A stretch of 64,000 nucleotides of DNA from Tetradesmus obliquus (GCA_030272155.1 CP126191.1:1448501-1512500), one strand, 5' to 3'; numbered from the stretch's first letter, positions 20,969 to 34,286 are shown. Translations and numbers: made by a program. The notes: generated from the letters alone by a model not told the origin.

Positions 20969-23900
20969 GGCCACGCCGCCAGCTTTGATTGCTGCTGCGG
21001 CTGTAAGCGTTTGGGCAGTGTGAGCTCGTCTGACATGTCATTCTTCGTGTGTATTTGATCGAGTAGCGGTTATGATGGCGGCGTATCATTTCAGCTGTGT
21101 TTGAACAGGTGTGGTTTGCCCCATGCGAGCATGTCATCCAGCAAGTGATGGGAAGCACTTGGATACACAGGATAGCGCATTGTGTCTGGGTTGATGCTGT
21201 TGCACTTGCTGGTGCTTTTTGGCGACACCAGATGGAAGGGCTTAGTACAGCTGTGGGTCATTGTGCCAGCATGAGCAGCGGCAGCAGCAGCAGCAGCAGT
21301 GCAGCTATTGAACAGGTGTGGGCCGCCCCACTCGAGCTTGTCTTCCAGCAAGTGATGGAAAGCAGAAGTGCAGCTGCCTGACCAGCCCATGGGCAGTAGC
21401 GCTGACAGTCCTGAAACACGTTATGTTCGTTACTCATGCATGTGATGCGGACATACTGCCGCAGCAAGGACCGCTATGAGAGAAGAGATAGTTACATGTG
21501 GGTCCTGGCATCATCTTAGATGGTATGCGCCACAACAGGTTGAACACATGGTCTGAGACCAGAAAAGGAGAGTGAGCACCTATGTTCTTGGATGTTGAAT
21601 GCATGTGAGCAACGTATGGTTATGTGATTGCTGGCACCTTATCAAACTGCAAGAGCCACAGCTACGTGTGGCTCCTGGCACCATATACACGTCATGATTC
21701 ACACGGAAGGCGTGCTTGGTTGGGCTGGCAGCTTCAATTCATTCTCATGTGCTGCACGGCATGAAGCAGCCGTCCTTGACCATGTGACAGGATGCGCTGG
21801 AGCAAGCACTGGTCTGTTGGTGTGGCTCTGCACCCTTTGGTTACGATCATGTCCTCCTGCATAATGCTCTGTTCGGAGAGACCTCGGCTGACTTTCACCA
21901 AGTTGGTGCTGCCAAGTGACACTTGGGCAGTTTGGGCCGGACTAGGATGCATGCTGCAAGCAAGTGTACGCCAGCACATACCTGCTGGCCTTGCTTCCAG
22001 CCAGTCACATATGCAGAAGTATTTCCAGGGTGCTGCGCCATGACAGGTCATTACAGTTGCATGCTGTTGGTGATGCCACATGCGTTGCTGCACCTCGTCT
22101 TATTGCTCGATATGCAAACGGCAGATGCAAAGTTTGCTTGTGAAAAGTAGCGCATATGCTGGTTTCTTTGTGTGAAGCAGCCACGCAAGGATGCTCAAAT
22201 GTTGTGGCGGCCCCGTAGTAATCCAGTGTGGGGAGTTGTCGCCTGATGCATGGTTATGTAGAGCAAGCGCTCAAGCATTGCTGCACTGTGCAGCCTCAGA
22301 TGTTGGAAAAGCAAATGCAAGGGCTCTAGCTGCTGTGGCTGTGCCACTCTTGTTGTGTTGCCTGCAGCGCGCTATTTGCTGTTGGTTGCGGCGGTGTGCT
22401 TACGAAGCGGCATCCATGCCGTCTTGATGCAGCTGGCCGCGCAGTCGCGCTAGAAGCAACAAAGACGGCGAAATGCCTTGTTCTCTGATGTTAGTGCATA
22501 ACATTGGACAGGAATCTTGCCCTGTCACAGAGGGATGTGCAGTGCTTTGTGGGCAATGCGTGCAGGCGGCATCAGCCTATTGCATACAGATCAAAGCACC
22601 TTAGTTCTGGCCGCCTTGCTGGCAGCAGTGGCCGTGAGGTGGTGGGACCAGGGGATGAGGGCCACTTCCAGATCATTCTGCATGATGCAGCCTGCCTGTG
22701 GCTGTGAGCAGCACTACGCAGTCACTGACCGATCTTACTGAAGGGCAATTGATAGACGGGCCTTTTGTTCGTCTGGGGGTGGGCGTTTCTTGCGGCATTG
22801 CGTCTGTGGTTGCGCGGCATCTGGTGCTACCAGTTGGATCTACTCATTCGGGTTATCAACGGCAACTGGCTTCAAGTTGGCGTCCAGATGTTGGGCGGCA
22901 GACAGGGGAACGGACTGGCACGGTGATGCACGTATTTTGTTCTCTGGTTGAGGTCAGCACAGTGTGCTGTCGTGTTGTGTAACACAGCTGCTGGCACATG
23001 ATCATACATATGTCATGACGTGTAGCTATAGCTCATTCCAGCTTTAGCGTGATCATGCAGCAGATCGGCAGAGCCTTCACTTGGTATGACAGCCAGCCGC
23101 TGGCTTGGCAAGCCATGAGCATGTGCCGATGTTGTCTTTCAGAGTAAGATTTTCAACATCAAAGTTTGTGCTGCATTGAGCGTTGCAGAACTGCTGTTGG
23201 TGCCTGAACAGTAAAGCATTACAAAGTGAGCACAGGCCTGCTACTTGCTGCTTGCAGCAGCATAACCCACATCAGTAACATCACGCATTAGGCACCTTAC
23301 ATGTGCAAGCACATCAGGCAGTGCTGCAGTGCACACTGCAGCACCAAGCCGTTAAAACAAAAGCCCCGCAGCACAGGCCAGCCCCTTATAACGTATGGTC
23401 CACACTGCTTCACATCAAACTCCAACGGCCACTGATGATGAGGGTTGCATCCAAGGCAAGAATGGGCAGGCGCTGCAAAACCAAAAGCAACTGAACAGAT
23501 CAGCTGCAGCTGGCGGCACCTGTTGATAGTGTGATGTTGACATGTGAGAATGATGTAAATGAGTGAGCCATTCGCCGTCCACCGATTCATGCTGCAGTGT
23601 AGCACAACATTACTGATGACCAGCCCGCCTGCCTGGTGTACTTATGTGCAGATAGTACAGCACTCCCGTGGCAGCACTGCAAACAGCGTCGCCACACAAT
23701 GAAATCACATTCGGCCCGGGATGGTAGGTTTGTCTATATGTAACAATCTCGGCAGGCAACAAAAAGGCTAGCCTGCAAACCTAAAAACGTTTTTATGCAT
23801 GTAGTGCCAGCTCTGGGCACACGCGCGCTGCCCCAACAATGAAGCAGCCATGAAGTTGACATGACATCCTGCCAGCAACGCAGTGATGGGTGACGTGGTA

Positions 23901-25762
23901 CAAGCGCCGTGATAAACGCAGCAGCAGCTGCCACATGCAACAGCAGGCATGCGCAGCAAACAAGCCTGCTCCGCAGTGCTGCTGCACTACAGCAGCGCCG
24001 CAGACTCTCCAACCCACATGCTGCTGTCAGTCGTGCAACAGCAGGTGTATGCCCAAAGCAATTTGTTGGGTTTGGACGCCGACGCCACGCCTCTCCTAGC
24101 ACGCCAACCAACACATGACGCTAGCACCTGGCAGCAGGTGCATGTGATTGGACACAACAGTTGCCCTCTCTCACTAAAGGTTATCTCCTGGCAGGCACGC
24201 GCACACTGCAGGGACAGGCAACCTAGTCTCGCGCTCTGGACCCCACATGCTGCGACATGCTGCGGCGCGTGCAGATCCACCTTACATGCCACGACATGCT
24301 GCAGCATGTGCGTGCCACCATACAACGCAACGATGTGAGGTGGATGGACAAAGCCGATGAACACACAGCATGACCGGTCCCTCATACAAGTAATCACGAG
24401 GCACGAGGTGGCTCAACACACAGCGCCTGTTTGTGTCAAGCGCTGCAACAGCAGCAACACCGACCACGCAGCACTGCTCAAAAAAGCCGAAGGTAAGCAG
24501 GTGACGTGCTGGCATGTGCACATGCACAGCACTGTGGACCTGCAACTCTCAACGGTCCACCAGACGTACCGAAACAAGCAAGCTGTAGTGGGGCAACGAC
24601 AAACTGCAGTCCAACTGGGTATGCGCGTGATGCTGCGCCCTGCGCTGTGCAAGCACAATCAAACTGCGTCTCAATGAAAGCCCACATGAACGCAGCAAGC
24701 TGGACGCACCTGCACACCAGCAGGAGAGCAGGCGTGCGGCTCGCAGCATACAACAGACCCTTGACTCCAACACAGCTCATCCTGATTTCTGCCATGCGCC
24801 ACGGGCCAACCGATCGTTGTGTTGCAGTGTGGTGCATCCCAACAACACCGTCAACAAAGCAGGAGAGCATGCTACCAAAGCAGCCCACGTTGTTGAGTTT
24901 ATCAGAACCAACGGGTTTACTGCATCCGCAACATTCACCAAAAAACATTCAGAGACCAGCTGCGGGCCGCAGTTATGAGCCTAACGGGGCACAGCCGCTG
25001 CTGCTGTATCTGGCTGTGCTGCATGTCGTGCATTCACAACTGACACTACTGCCTGGCAACACAAACCAGCCACACCTGCTTGCCACAGGCCCTGCAGGCC
25101 AACGCTGATCAAGCAAGTGAATTGACCACACCTTTGTAGCAGGGGTCGTGCATGTGTGCAGGAGCAACGCTGCTGCCGCTTTCAAGCATGCACGGCAGCA
25201 ACCCTCAATAAAAGAACTGAAGCCACATGCAGCAAACCTGTGTGAAATAATCCAAAGCACAACTAGACAACTGCCTACACTTGAAAGTGTGCTGCAGACG
25301 GCTGGCTGCAGTGTTTGCCCCATGAACTCTTCCCTGAACGATATGTTTCCTGGCATTTATAACTGTTTCAAACAAACAAGCTGTAAGTAAACATTTTGTG
25401 CCCTGTTTTTGTGCCACAGCCTGTGCCTTGGTCTGGACACCAACAAAAGCATGTCTGACAGATGCTGCAGCCTGCCCTATCAAACAACATGCCAGAACTA
25501 GCCTAGCCACACACATCAAAGCTCGCGCTTGAGGCCACAGCTGCAGCAACCCTCCGGGAAAAGGCAAGGGAACGAAATGCCCACGCCTGCACCGCCACCT
25601 ACAAGCAGCATACCCCAACCCCACACCCCCATCAGCAGCCAGCGACAACAGAACATCACCCAACGCCTCACGCCCACACCAAGCACAAAGCACAACCCAC
25701 ACAAGCTGGCTCGCTGCAGCCCGGCAACCATGTTTCGCCCCCACCACCTCACGCGCATCCGC
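20969..25762. other. 4.8 kb without a recognisable gene
   Basis: Open frames up to about 200 codons occur on both strands (for example 24506-25108 + and 25205-25747 -). They overlap each other, show no domain and have no coherent splice partners. The right end is probably the 3' UTR of the reductase gene. Diverged local repeats are present. Confidence 0.45.
21101..21363 (+). repeat. Diverged direct repeat of about 56 bp, 207 bp apart
   Basis: ttgaacaggtgtgg ... gccccat/ctcgagc ... tccagcaagtgatgg is found at 21101-21156 and, with several substitutions, at 21308-21363. Confidence 0.7.
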
Positions 25763-27632
25763 TCAGAAGCGCAGCGACACTCCCAAGGCAGTCAGACCCA
25801 GGCCCAGGCCAACTGCAACCAGCGCCAGCAGCAGCACTGCACTCACCACAGCCAGCGGAATAATCGGCAGCCGGAAGCTTGGCACCATGCCTTTGGCCAT
25901 CAGCGCAGCACCCATCTCGCTAATCGTGCTTTCAGGCAAGATGTACGACTCCGGAGTCATGCCCAGATCCTTTGCTGCCTTGCTGGCGTCAATCACAGGG
26001 CAGCGCCCCAGCATTGCACAGCACAAGTCGCGCGGCAGGCCCAGCAGCGGCCCGAAGAGCATCACGCCAAACTTAGGGCCCGCGCAAATCGGCACCCATT
26101 GCTTCGGGTACTCCCGCCGCAGCACGCGCATTGCATCGACCAACAAATAGCCGCTGCGCGCGTTGATGAGGTAGCGCCCAGAGGCCGCTGGGTTCTCCAT
26201 CGCAGCCACATGCGCGCGGGCCACATCCCGCACATCCACCATGCCACACGCAATGTTGGCCACAAACGGCCACATCACGCCCGACAGTAGGTCCAGGCAC
26301 TGGTTGACTGACTCGCCGTCTAGCCGCGATGACAGCGGCGGGCCCCAGATTGCGCCCGGGTTGATGCTGCACAGCGCCCAGCGGCCGCCAGCCTCCTTGC
26401 ACATCTCGTACGCGCGCTGCGGTGCGTAGATTCGCGTGGCAGCAGCAGAACAGCAGCAGAACAGCAGAAGCCAAGGCGAGGATGTGAGGTGCGGCCATCG
26501 GATCAAATGCGAAGTGTGTCGTAATGACATCGTAGGTCTGTACGGTTAGCATGGAAGGGGAGCAAGTTCTACGCTACGCGCTGCCACTGTGATACCTTGG
26601 GTGCCGCCGCCTTGCACGCCACATGACTGAGCTGCTGCTACCTGCAGCTGGTGTGTGGGTGCAACTGCTGGCCATAACATGCACATCCAATGCAGTGAGT
26701 TCCTATTCCTGCACTCGCAGCATCCTCCTGCAAGCTGTACTTGCCGTACTGCCCTAGTCGGCTGCGTTCTCCTGCAAGCGCAGTCCTGCAAGCCTCACCT
26801 GCTCCGCAAGCTTTTTGCTGTAGAAGTAGGGGAACTTGGTTGGCGTGGCGCTCACATTCCAGTCTGCCTCTGAAAAGACGTGGCCCTCGCCGCGCTCGAA
26901 AGCATCTGTGAAGACAGATGCAGTGGAGGCAGTGATCACCACCCGCTGCACTGTGCCTGCTGCGTTGACAGCGTTCAGCACGTTTTCCGTGCCAAATACT
27001 GCTGGCTTAATCAGCTCCTCCTCTTCCTGCAGGACATGAGAACCGCAGCGGTAGCAGTAGCAGTAGCAGCAGCATCAGCTACCAAACGTACATAAGCAGG
27101 TCTCAGGATGCTTTTCAGCCAGCTGGTCGCCACACTTGACCAAGCCTACCGTGAATGCAAGTGAGTTGCTTGGATAGATGCTGTTCTGCCTCATGGCGCT
27201 GCAGCATGGATGTATGCATGAAAGCAGCTGCTGGGCATGCTGAGCAGCACCCACCACCCGCTTTCACTGACTCGTGACAATTGCAAGTGCAACAATACCC
27301 TTCAGGCCAACAGCTGCACACGCATAGCATTGGCAGCCTGCACACACCTGTCCTGGCTGGCAGTCAATCACATACGGGCTTGCGGTGTGGATGACGTATG
27401 TACACCCCGCCACTGCCTCATGGAATGCTCCAGGCGTAAGAAGGTCTGCTGGAAACAGTCTCAACAGTTCTGAGGCATTCCTCATCCGCAGCAGGTGGCC
27501 AACGGCCTTCATGCTGGAGGGATCTCTGCATGTGGCGTGCACTATGTAGCCCTTCTCCAACAGCCGCTGCACAATGTGTCCAGCCACGTAGCCAGTGCCG
27601 CCAGTCACGCATACTCTAACTCCAGCACCCAT
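25763..27632 (-). CDS. NAD(P)-dependent reductase of the DFR/CCR type with C-terminal membrane anchor
   Basis: This belongs to the extended short-chain dehydrogenases that include dihydroflavonol and cinnamoyl-CoA reductases. Exons 27632-27348, 27026-26799 and 26416-25763 join in phase 0 to 388 residues. The N-terminus has the Rossmann motif VTGGTGYVAGHIVQRLLEKG. The catalytic Tyr/Lys pair is in PYFYSKKLAEQ. SINPGAIWGPPLSSR and VDVRDVARAHVAAMENP are typical substrate- and cofactor-side blocks. The end has one strongly hydrophobic segment (IIPLAVVSAVLLLALVAVGL) followed by a short basic tail, suggesting tail anchoring. The substrate cannot be assigned. The intron before the last exon ends in CTG-rich sequence and a CAG in the frame CACCGCAG. 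Confidence 0.85.
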
Positions 27633-28711
27633 AACGTAGCTCCAATGGTGTTTCTAATCAGGGCAAGCAGTCTCTAGGCCCTGTACTCCCGCTCTCGTGC
27701 GCCACTGGGCAGGGCCTCCCAGCACCGCAGACTGGCTGTACACACCCTGAAACACCACCAAACTAAGCGTACAAACGCGTTCACGGCAACAGCACTTCCC
27801 CCAAGGCTGTCTTTGAGTGGTGAGTAGGAGGGCAGGGCAAGGAAAGCTACTTCAGCGACTCGTTACAGCTGTGAACAATGTCAGCTGCAATGCACCGGCG
27901 TGGTTCTTAAATGTAGCTTTTCACTTGACGTTGGCCTCGACCGTAGCTCTCATACATAAAAGCCCAAAGAACCTCACCGGTCGACTTAAACACGCCTAAA
28001 TCGCAGAATCAGCTTGAACAAATGCTTGATCGCAACTTAAATATCAGCAATAGCATACGACAAGGCGGCGTTGGCGGCCCCCGCTCAACTTCACTCCCTG
28101 GGTCCCACAGTACAGGTGCAGGACTTGGGTAGTTGAAATGAGTGTGGACACTCTCTACAACGCGCAGCTGTCACGGTGCGGCAACGCCGCAAGAATACAG
28201 CAACAAATCTTAAGACTGCATCGAGCAGCATTCCTAAATCACAGCGATGCTGACTGTTGGTCTGTCAGGCAACCATGCAAGCTGCATGCTACATGACATA
28301 CAACAAGCGATACAACTGCAGCAGGGATCATTACAACCCCTAGCCGACCACCCCTCAAATGCAAGACACAAGCAGCTTTGATTGCGGCAAGTGAACACAT
28401 GACAGCGAGCCTGTCAGCCACTACCGTGACTGGCAGCTTGCAGCACGCTGCACCTTGACAACCTTGCTGTGCATGCTTGAAGACTCCATGATGTCTGTGC
28501 TCCATGCCGGCTCCATACAGAAGCTGGCGGAAACATACCACATTGCGCAATCATCCACCACCTCAGCTAGCCAATTTCTCAGGCCAGCATTGACTGCGCA
28601 TATCGCGGGGTGTGGCAGCCCTGCTGGCAGCCCTGAGCACTCTCGGAAACGCCTCAGGCTGCTGCTGCTGCTGCTGCCCACCCACCCACTCCACAACCAT
28701 CACGCTGCCGC
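27633..28711. other. Intergenic: reductase promoter and PsbP-gene 3' flank
   Basis: No gene is seen. The left side is the upstream region of the reductase; the right side is the 3' UTR of the PsbP-domain gene, including a TGTAA signal on the minus strand. Confidence 0.5.
28331..28335 (-). terminator. Candidate poly(A) signal TGTAA for the PsbP-domain gene
   Basis: TTACA on the + strand reads TGTAA on the sense strand, about 380 bases after the stop at 28712. Confidence 0.4.
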
Positions 28712-30721
28712 TCACTTCTCCTCCACCTCCACCACCCTGAAGCTGGTCCGGATCAAGTCCAGCACTGGCTTGTCCTGCGCGTACGTGTCGCTGCCTGTCT
28801 GCATGCGCAGCTCATACAGCCGCTTGTTGGCCACGCCCAGCGTTGTCAGGAAGCGCCGGTCCCACTCCAGGCCGTAGTCCCGCATCACCTCACCCTGCGT
28901 GGCCACGTACGGGCTGCGTGAGGCGTAAGAGGCCATGCGCACCTGCAAGCAGGCAAGCAGGCAGCAAGTGATGTGGGCAGTTCAGCGGCTTGCTCCACAT
29001 GAAGCGTGTGCAATCGTGTGCCAGGGGTGGGAGTTCAGCATAATCGTATGGAGGGAAGAAGCACTGCATGCATGCACATCAATTGACCACATCACAATGG
29101 GCGCGCGGGCCGGGCCCACCAGGCCGCACAAAGCCGTCCACACCACAACGCAGCATTCCAAATTCTCCAGACACTCCAAGGACGAGTCCACCGTGGCCGA
29201 CAAAGTGTCACACACGGCGGCCGTTGAGGGCCAGTGGCTGTGCACCACTGTGCGGCAAGCCTCAAGCCTTTTCTTGCAAGCCCAGCTGCTCTTTCCTGCA
29301 AGCGCGGCAGCCCACCTCTAGGTCGTAGTACAGCCTGCCGTCGTCGCCCTGCCGGCTGGCTGCTGAAATGATCTCGCCCTCGCGCTTGATGCCGATGCGC
29401 GTGCTCATGAACTCCTTGTTCAGGTACTTGTCCAGCAGCCGCGCTGCAGCGGCATCAGGGCTGCCCAGGTCCTCCACAGACGCATACCTGCGGATGCCAG
29501 TTGTAAAGCACATTTTTGAGTTGAGAGTTGTGCAACTTTTGAGAGCAGGCGGCAGCTGTGGGCTGCTGCTGGACGCATTGCTGGGAGGTGAGGGTGACGA
29601 GGTGGCAGCTGCGAGCCGGGCGGCACGCCAGCCCAACCGCGCCTCCTTGTTTTGATGCAGCTGCGTGTTGCGGTTGCTTATCTGACGGTGGCAGCAAGTG
29701 CTGGCAACAGGCAGGTGCACATGACTGCTGGTTTCATGACGGCGGCAAGGCGACAGCAGATACGAAAATCAGAATCAGGGCAAGACTGCTTTCAACATTG
29801 CATGTAACGAAACTCTAGTTTAGTCTCAGCTGCTTCAACTGCTACGGCAGTCAGTCGCCATCCTTTGCGGATGCAGAGCGCAGCTGGCGGTTGCTGCTGT
29901 GTGGTGTTTCGCTGCTGCTCCTGACCTCATAGGCAGGCCCTCAGCCTGCCTGAACTACAACTCAATTGATGTGCATACAATCACAGGCGCACCTTGACGA
30001 GCTTGGCGAGGTAATGTCCACAAACAAGTTCTGATCTACGTTGAAGGGGTTGCGCAGGAAGATGTCATTGCCGCTGCTGGTGACGGGCGCCCACTGGTCT
30101 GGGTACAAAAACGAGTAGCCGTCCAGCCTGAATGTAAAGCACGATATGAGCATGTTCGAGTCCATGCATGTTCGAGTCCATGCAGTAAGATAAAAAGCCT
30201 CAGCCACAGAACGCATGAAGCTGGCAGCTTGTACTGTGTGGTAGGTTAGCCGGCAGCGGCTAAGCATGTCAGGACTTGCGTGCTGCATGACAGGAGCTGA
30301 ACATACTGATTGAGCCATGTGCAACTGCATGCGTCTGTAAATTATGGACCATGATGATCACCTGCAGAAGCAAGGGTTGAGCATTCACGATCCTTGAATG
30401 TTATTCATGCAGTGTGTTCACTCACTTGTCCACCCGCGCTGTGTACCCATCAGGTGTGTCTAACAGGGCGAGTGCAGGTTGTGCTGATGCCAATCCAGCT
30501 GCTGCCAGCACTCCTGCAGCTGCTTGCATCAACTGCCTGCGAGATAGGCCAGCATCTGTTGCAGTGCTGTCCACCAAGGACCTTGACTGCTGCTCTGCGT
30601 CCGGCTGGCGTGCGGCGTGTAGGCGCGTTCTGCTAACAACAATCACACGAGTGTGTTTGCTGCCGCTGGCTGTGAATGGGCGACTGCAGGCATGCTTATG
30701 TTGCAGAGTAGAAGCCATCAC
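28712..30721 (-). CDS. Thylakoid lumen PsbP-domain protein
   Basis: PsbP-like and PPD proteins act in the thylakoid lumen, mostly around photosystem assembly and stability. Exons 30721-30426, 30127-29993, 29487-29316 and 28942-28712 join in phase to 277 residues. The N-terminus has a transit region and then a twin-arginine lumen signal: LSRRQLMQAAAGVLAAAGLA followed by an ALA cleavage site. The domain starts TPDGYTARVDKLDGYSFLYP and includes WAPVTSSGNDIFLRNPF, NLFVDITSPSS, YASVEDLGSP and the closing strand block FLTTLGVANKRLYELRMQT. The Tat signal supports lumenal targeting of a folded protein. Which PPD subfamily it belongs to is not clear. Confidence 0.88.
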
Positions 30722-31033
30722 AAAGATCTGAAGGCAGTCACTTCAGCCTAAGAACAACTGTACAATTACAGCAACAGTTGAAGCCGTTTCAAGGTTGGTC
30801 GCTGCCCAAGCACTTCAAGCATGGAACTGACAGTGGTACTTCAGGACATGAGTGCATGGTTCAGACTGGTGCTTGCGAGGCTATGTACTAGGGAATGCGC
30901 CACAGTCCACCGGTTTCCTGCGCTGCTTCTGCGCAAGTCAAGTGCGAAAAGGGGCCACACATCTTCACCTCCCTGCATCGTGCCAAGGCAAGGCGGCACC
31001 CGGCTCTCTGGTTCCTTATATTGTTCAATTTTG

Positions 31034-31279
31034 TTAGTGTTGGTCTTCATACTGACGGTCAGCAGGCCTGACGGTCAGGATGTTGCTGCAACGCTGCACT
31101 GGTCCCATCGCGTGTGCTGCTGCACATGGGCCAGAACAGCCGGGCTTACGCAGCCCTCCTGCCAGCACCAGGGCTAGCACAACCCATAGCAGCAGGCTGA
31201 GGCCCGCATCGAGCACGGCATCTGCCTCATCCACAGTGGCAGTATCTGCTCCGCCATCTCCGCCAGCACCCATCCACAC
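31034..31279 (-). CDS. Possible small single-span membrane protein or 3' exon
   Basis: An 81-codon frame has a hydrophobic span (LSLLLWVVLALVLAGGL) after an acidic segment (VDEADAVLDAG). An acceptor-like CTGCAG lies just upstream on the same strand, so it could be a last exon. No partner exon or family is recognised. Confidence 0.22.
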   Translation of the reverse strand: MWMGAGGDGGADTATVDEADAVLDAGLSLLLWVVLALVLAGGLRKPGCSGPCAAAHAMGPVQRCSNILTVRPADRQYEDQH

Positions 31280-31539
31280 AACAGCCTACCTGCAGCAAAC
31301 AAAGCAGCTAGTGGTAAGTGATGGCTGTGGCAGTGCCTGTTATGCTTGCTTAGCGCAGTGCGGGGCTTGCTGGATGTGGCACCAACCTAGTTCATGCATG
31401 GACCCTGCTGGAGCACACGGCCGCGTTGTTTCAGCACAGCACAGTGCATCACCGCCATGACTGCTTGCAGTCGCCCAGCATTACTCCTGCAGAAGCTGCA
31501 AGCGGTTGCACAGTATGAACTTCCAGCAGTAGAGGTCTG

Positions 31540-32396
31540 ATGGCGCTACTGTCGCGGTGTCTGAACCTGCTGCTGCATGCTGTCCTGCAAGCGCAGCAAG
31601 TGCCAGTCCTGTCAACCAGCAGCTTGGACGACGACGAGCAGCAGCCAGACCTCAGCAGCAATGCGCTGGTTTGGGCGCTCAAGAAGTGAGTCTGTGTGTC
31701 TTGCATGCACGTCAGCAACGTGTATATGCGTATCTTGGCACTCGTTCTCAGCCCGAGTCCCTGTGGCGGTGCAGCATGTGCGTCTGTAGCTGCAAGCGAG
31801 GATGAGGTCACTGCCTTGCGAGCTGATTGGCTGATGCTACTTGACATGCACAGCATCAATGTTCCTGTCTATCTGTTCTGTTCTGTTCTGCTGCAGGGTG
31901 GACGACCAGCTGAACCAGGTTGAGCAGCAGCCCTCCGAGCTGCACCAGGCAATCTACCAGTTCACAAACGGACCAGTGGGGCAGGCGACTAGCAAGGGCG
32001 TGCAGACTGCTGCCAAGTTCACCATCAGTGCCACGATAGAGACAGCAAAGGCAGCAGCACCCATCGGCAAGTGGGCACTGCAGCAGGTGCGTGTGGGGGG
32101 CTGTGCCCTGTACATGAAGTGCGATATGTGGTAGCCATCTCAGGCGGTGGTGTACATCTCCCCCTTGCTGACAGGTTAGTGGTTTATAAATGTAATGTAA
32201 CAACAGCAATGTGTTATTGTGCGCGCGCGCGTGCGGCAGCCTGTATGTGGGTGCGTGCATGCTGCAGCCTGTATGAGTTCTCGCGTCGTCTGTTTGTTGT
32301 TGCTTGCAGGGCTTCAAGGCTGCGGTGGGTCTGGTCGGTGCAGCCCAGGAGCAGGAGCGACAGCAAAAGCAGCGCAAGCAGAAAGGCGGCAAATGA
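31540..32396 (+). CDS. Unknown 140-residue protein, three exons
   Basis: Exons 31540-31685, 31897-32086 and 32310-32396 join in phase and give a complete frame. It starts MALLSRCLNLLLHAVLQAQQ, which is hydrophobic and may be a targeting helix. An acidic patch follows (SLDDDEQQPD). The middle exon has DDQLNQVEQQPSELHQAIYQ and then an Ala/Thr-rich amphipathic stretch (SKGVQTAAKFTISATIETAK). The C-terminus is strongly basic (QERQQKQRKQKGGK). The pattern suggests a membrane-surface-binding helical protein, but this is inference; I do not recognise the family. Donors are GTGAGT and GTGCGT, acceptors CTGCAG and TTGCAG. Confidence 0.6.
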
Positions 32397-34286
32397 GCAA
32401 CATAGCAGTGCACTTGCAGGACTAGCCTGCATGGCTGTGTCGGGCAATTAGACGCGCCAGGATTCAACCAGCTGCAGCAGCGGTTTCTTGTCTTGAAGCT
32501 AGTTTTGCAAAGCTCCTTTTTGCAAAGGTGTGAGTCAGCCATGCACCAGACTGTGTGCAGCCCGCCAGTGCAGTTGTCGAGTCTGTTGGTGAAACAAGCA
32601 GTATCTGCTTGCAGCGCTCGTGTTGATGCGTCAGTGCATAGATGATGACACAGTCAGGAATGGAATGATACGTCTGCTCCTGCTGATTGTTGCCAGAGGC
32701 AGCAGCACAGCAGTTTTGTTGTGTTCGTTACTTCAGGCTGAGTGCTAGTGGTGTTGGTGATGCCTTCACGTGGGGTTGGCTGTGGCAGAGATGGCAGAGC
32801 AACTGGTATGGGCTGCAGTGGAAGTCGTGGGTGGGCACTTTTAGGGTGGCGGTTGCGGCAATGCAAAGTTTGTGGGGCAGGGTTTGGGCCAGGGCAGGTT
32901 GCATATTGACAGCATCGCATGTGTTTCCTTGTTTGAGTGCTGGTGTTGCAGGCCTGCAGCTGTTCAGTTGCTGTCATCTTGTCTGCAGTATCACTTGGCT
33001 TGTACATCAGACGCTAGTACATGTTTTACTTGTATCACCACAACATCGCATCTGGTGCAGCACCAGCAGCTGCAGTATAGCACAGCTCGTACATGATTTC
33101 GTTTTGGTTGTTTGATGGACTAGGTCGTCTGATGCTGCACCACACTGCGCATGTTGCTCTGGTGACATCGGTGTTGCCATACCACGGGGTTGCTGAGGCA
33201 GCTGCAGGCCTCTGGCAGCTTCTGTTCTGTTGCTGATGATGTTGCATGGTCAGCTGGCCACTGCTGCGAGTGCACCTTGTTCATATGTTTTCCTGCACGC
33301 AGGCAGTTGTCCTGTGCTACTATGATTGGTGTTGATGCTGGCTGTTGGCAATGCAGTGCGTCAATGCCTTTGTCTTATGCTTGTGGCCCAAGCCATGGCT
33401 GAATGGTTCGCGCCTCCTATTTCATGCAGCTCGACGCGCTGATGGGACTGGCGTTGCATTGCGTCAGTTGACACCAGCAGTTGTGAAGCGGGTGCAATTG
33501 AAGGTGCTGCGGCACAGGCTGCATGTTTGCCTTTTTCGTGACAGGCTGCACAACAGGTGGGGCGATGTGGTAACAATGGTGGCCCTGGTGTTCTTGATTC
33601 GGCTTCAGCAGCGCTCTGTTCTCACACTGCTCGTGTCAGCCTGATGCAGCTGGCAACGGATGCTGTCAGCAACAGTCTCGAGGCTTATATGAGGGACCCT
33701 GGTCGCATTGTTGAAGTTGCACAGGGGCAACCTCGCCCATGTTGGGAGCAGATGGCAGGCGCTACTGGGCAGAGAGAAATCCAACCTGGTCAGTGGCTGT
33801 GTCAGCACAGTGCTGGCTAGGGTTGTGCCTTTTTTGCAACACCCGCGTGACGGCTTCACCTCACTTTTCGTGTAAGTCCATTATGTTTTGAGACGCTTTC
33901 CGTTACACGATCAAGTCCTGCCTCTCAATCAGGGAGCAATCAGAGAGCAAGCCCAGTGGTGTCGAGCGCGGTGCGTCAGCCGATCCGCCACAGTCTTGAC
34001 TCATTGAGAATTCAGCAACGCAAGTAATAACATAGTATGCACAGCCTGGTGTACGGCAGCCACTGGGGCAGAGCTGGCTGGGGTACCCAGCCTCTGCAGC
34101 GCAGACAGCGCCTGCAGTGTCGCAGGCGCGCAGCGTCAGGAGATGCTCTGTCCAACAAAGGGTCATATTTTGACAGAGTCAAGGTAACCTGTGATCTCGA
34201 GCAGTAGCACGCAGCAGGCAAGCACCTAGCAGGCATGTTATGTGCAACGCTGCTGTTGCCGCTGCTTCTGCTGCTATGTTAAGCAG
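32397..34286. other. Region before the Mpv17 exons; 5' exon not resolved
   Basis: The first exon of the Mpv17/PMP22 gene must lie here, in phase 0 before 34287, but no convincing match was found. Trp-rich open frames near 32750-32830 and 33345-33644 have no recognised similarity. Confidence 0.35.

Noticed and set aside
24478..25108. Overlapping 156- and 200-codon frames on opposite strands
   Set aside because: There are no domains, no splice partners and no similarity; length alone is not convincing in this composition.
25529..26290. 253-codon + strand frame
   Set aside because: Its right part is antisense to the last exon of the reductase gene, which has clear family motifs on the minus strand.
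32750..33115. Trp-rich frame as the first Mpv17 exon
   Set aside because: It has no family motif and no phase-0 donor that leads to 34287.
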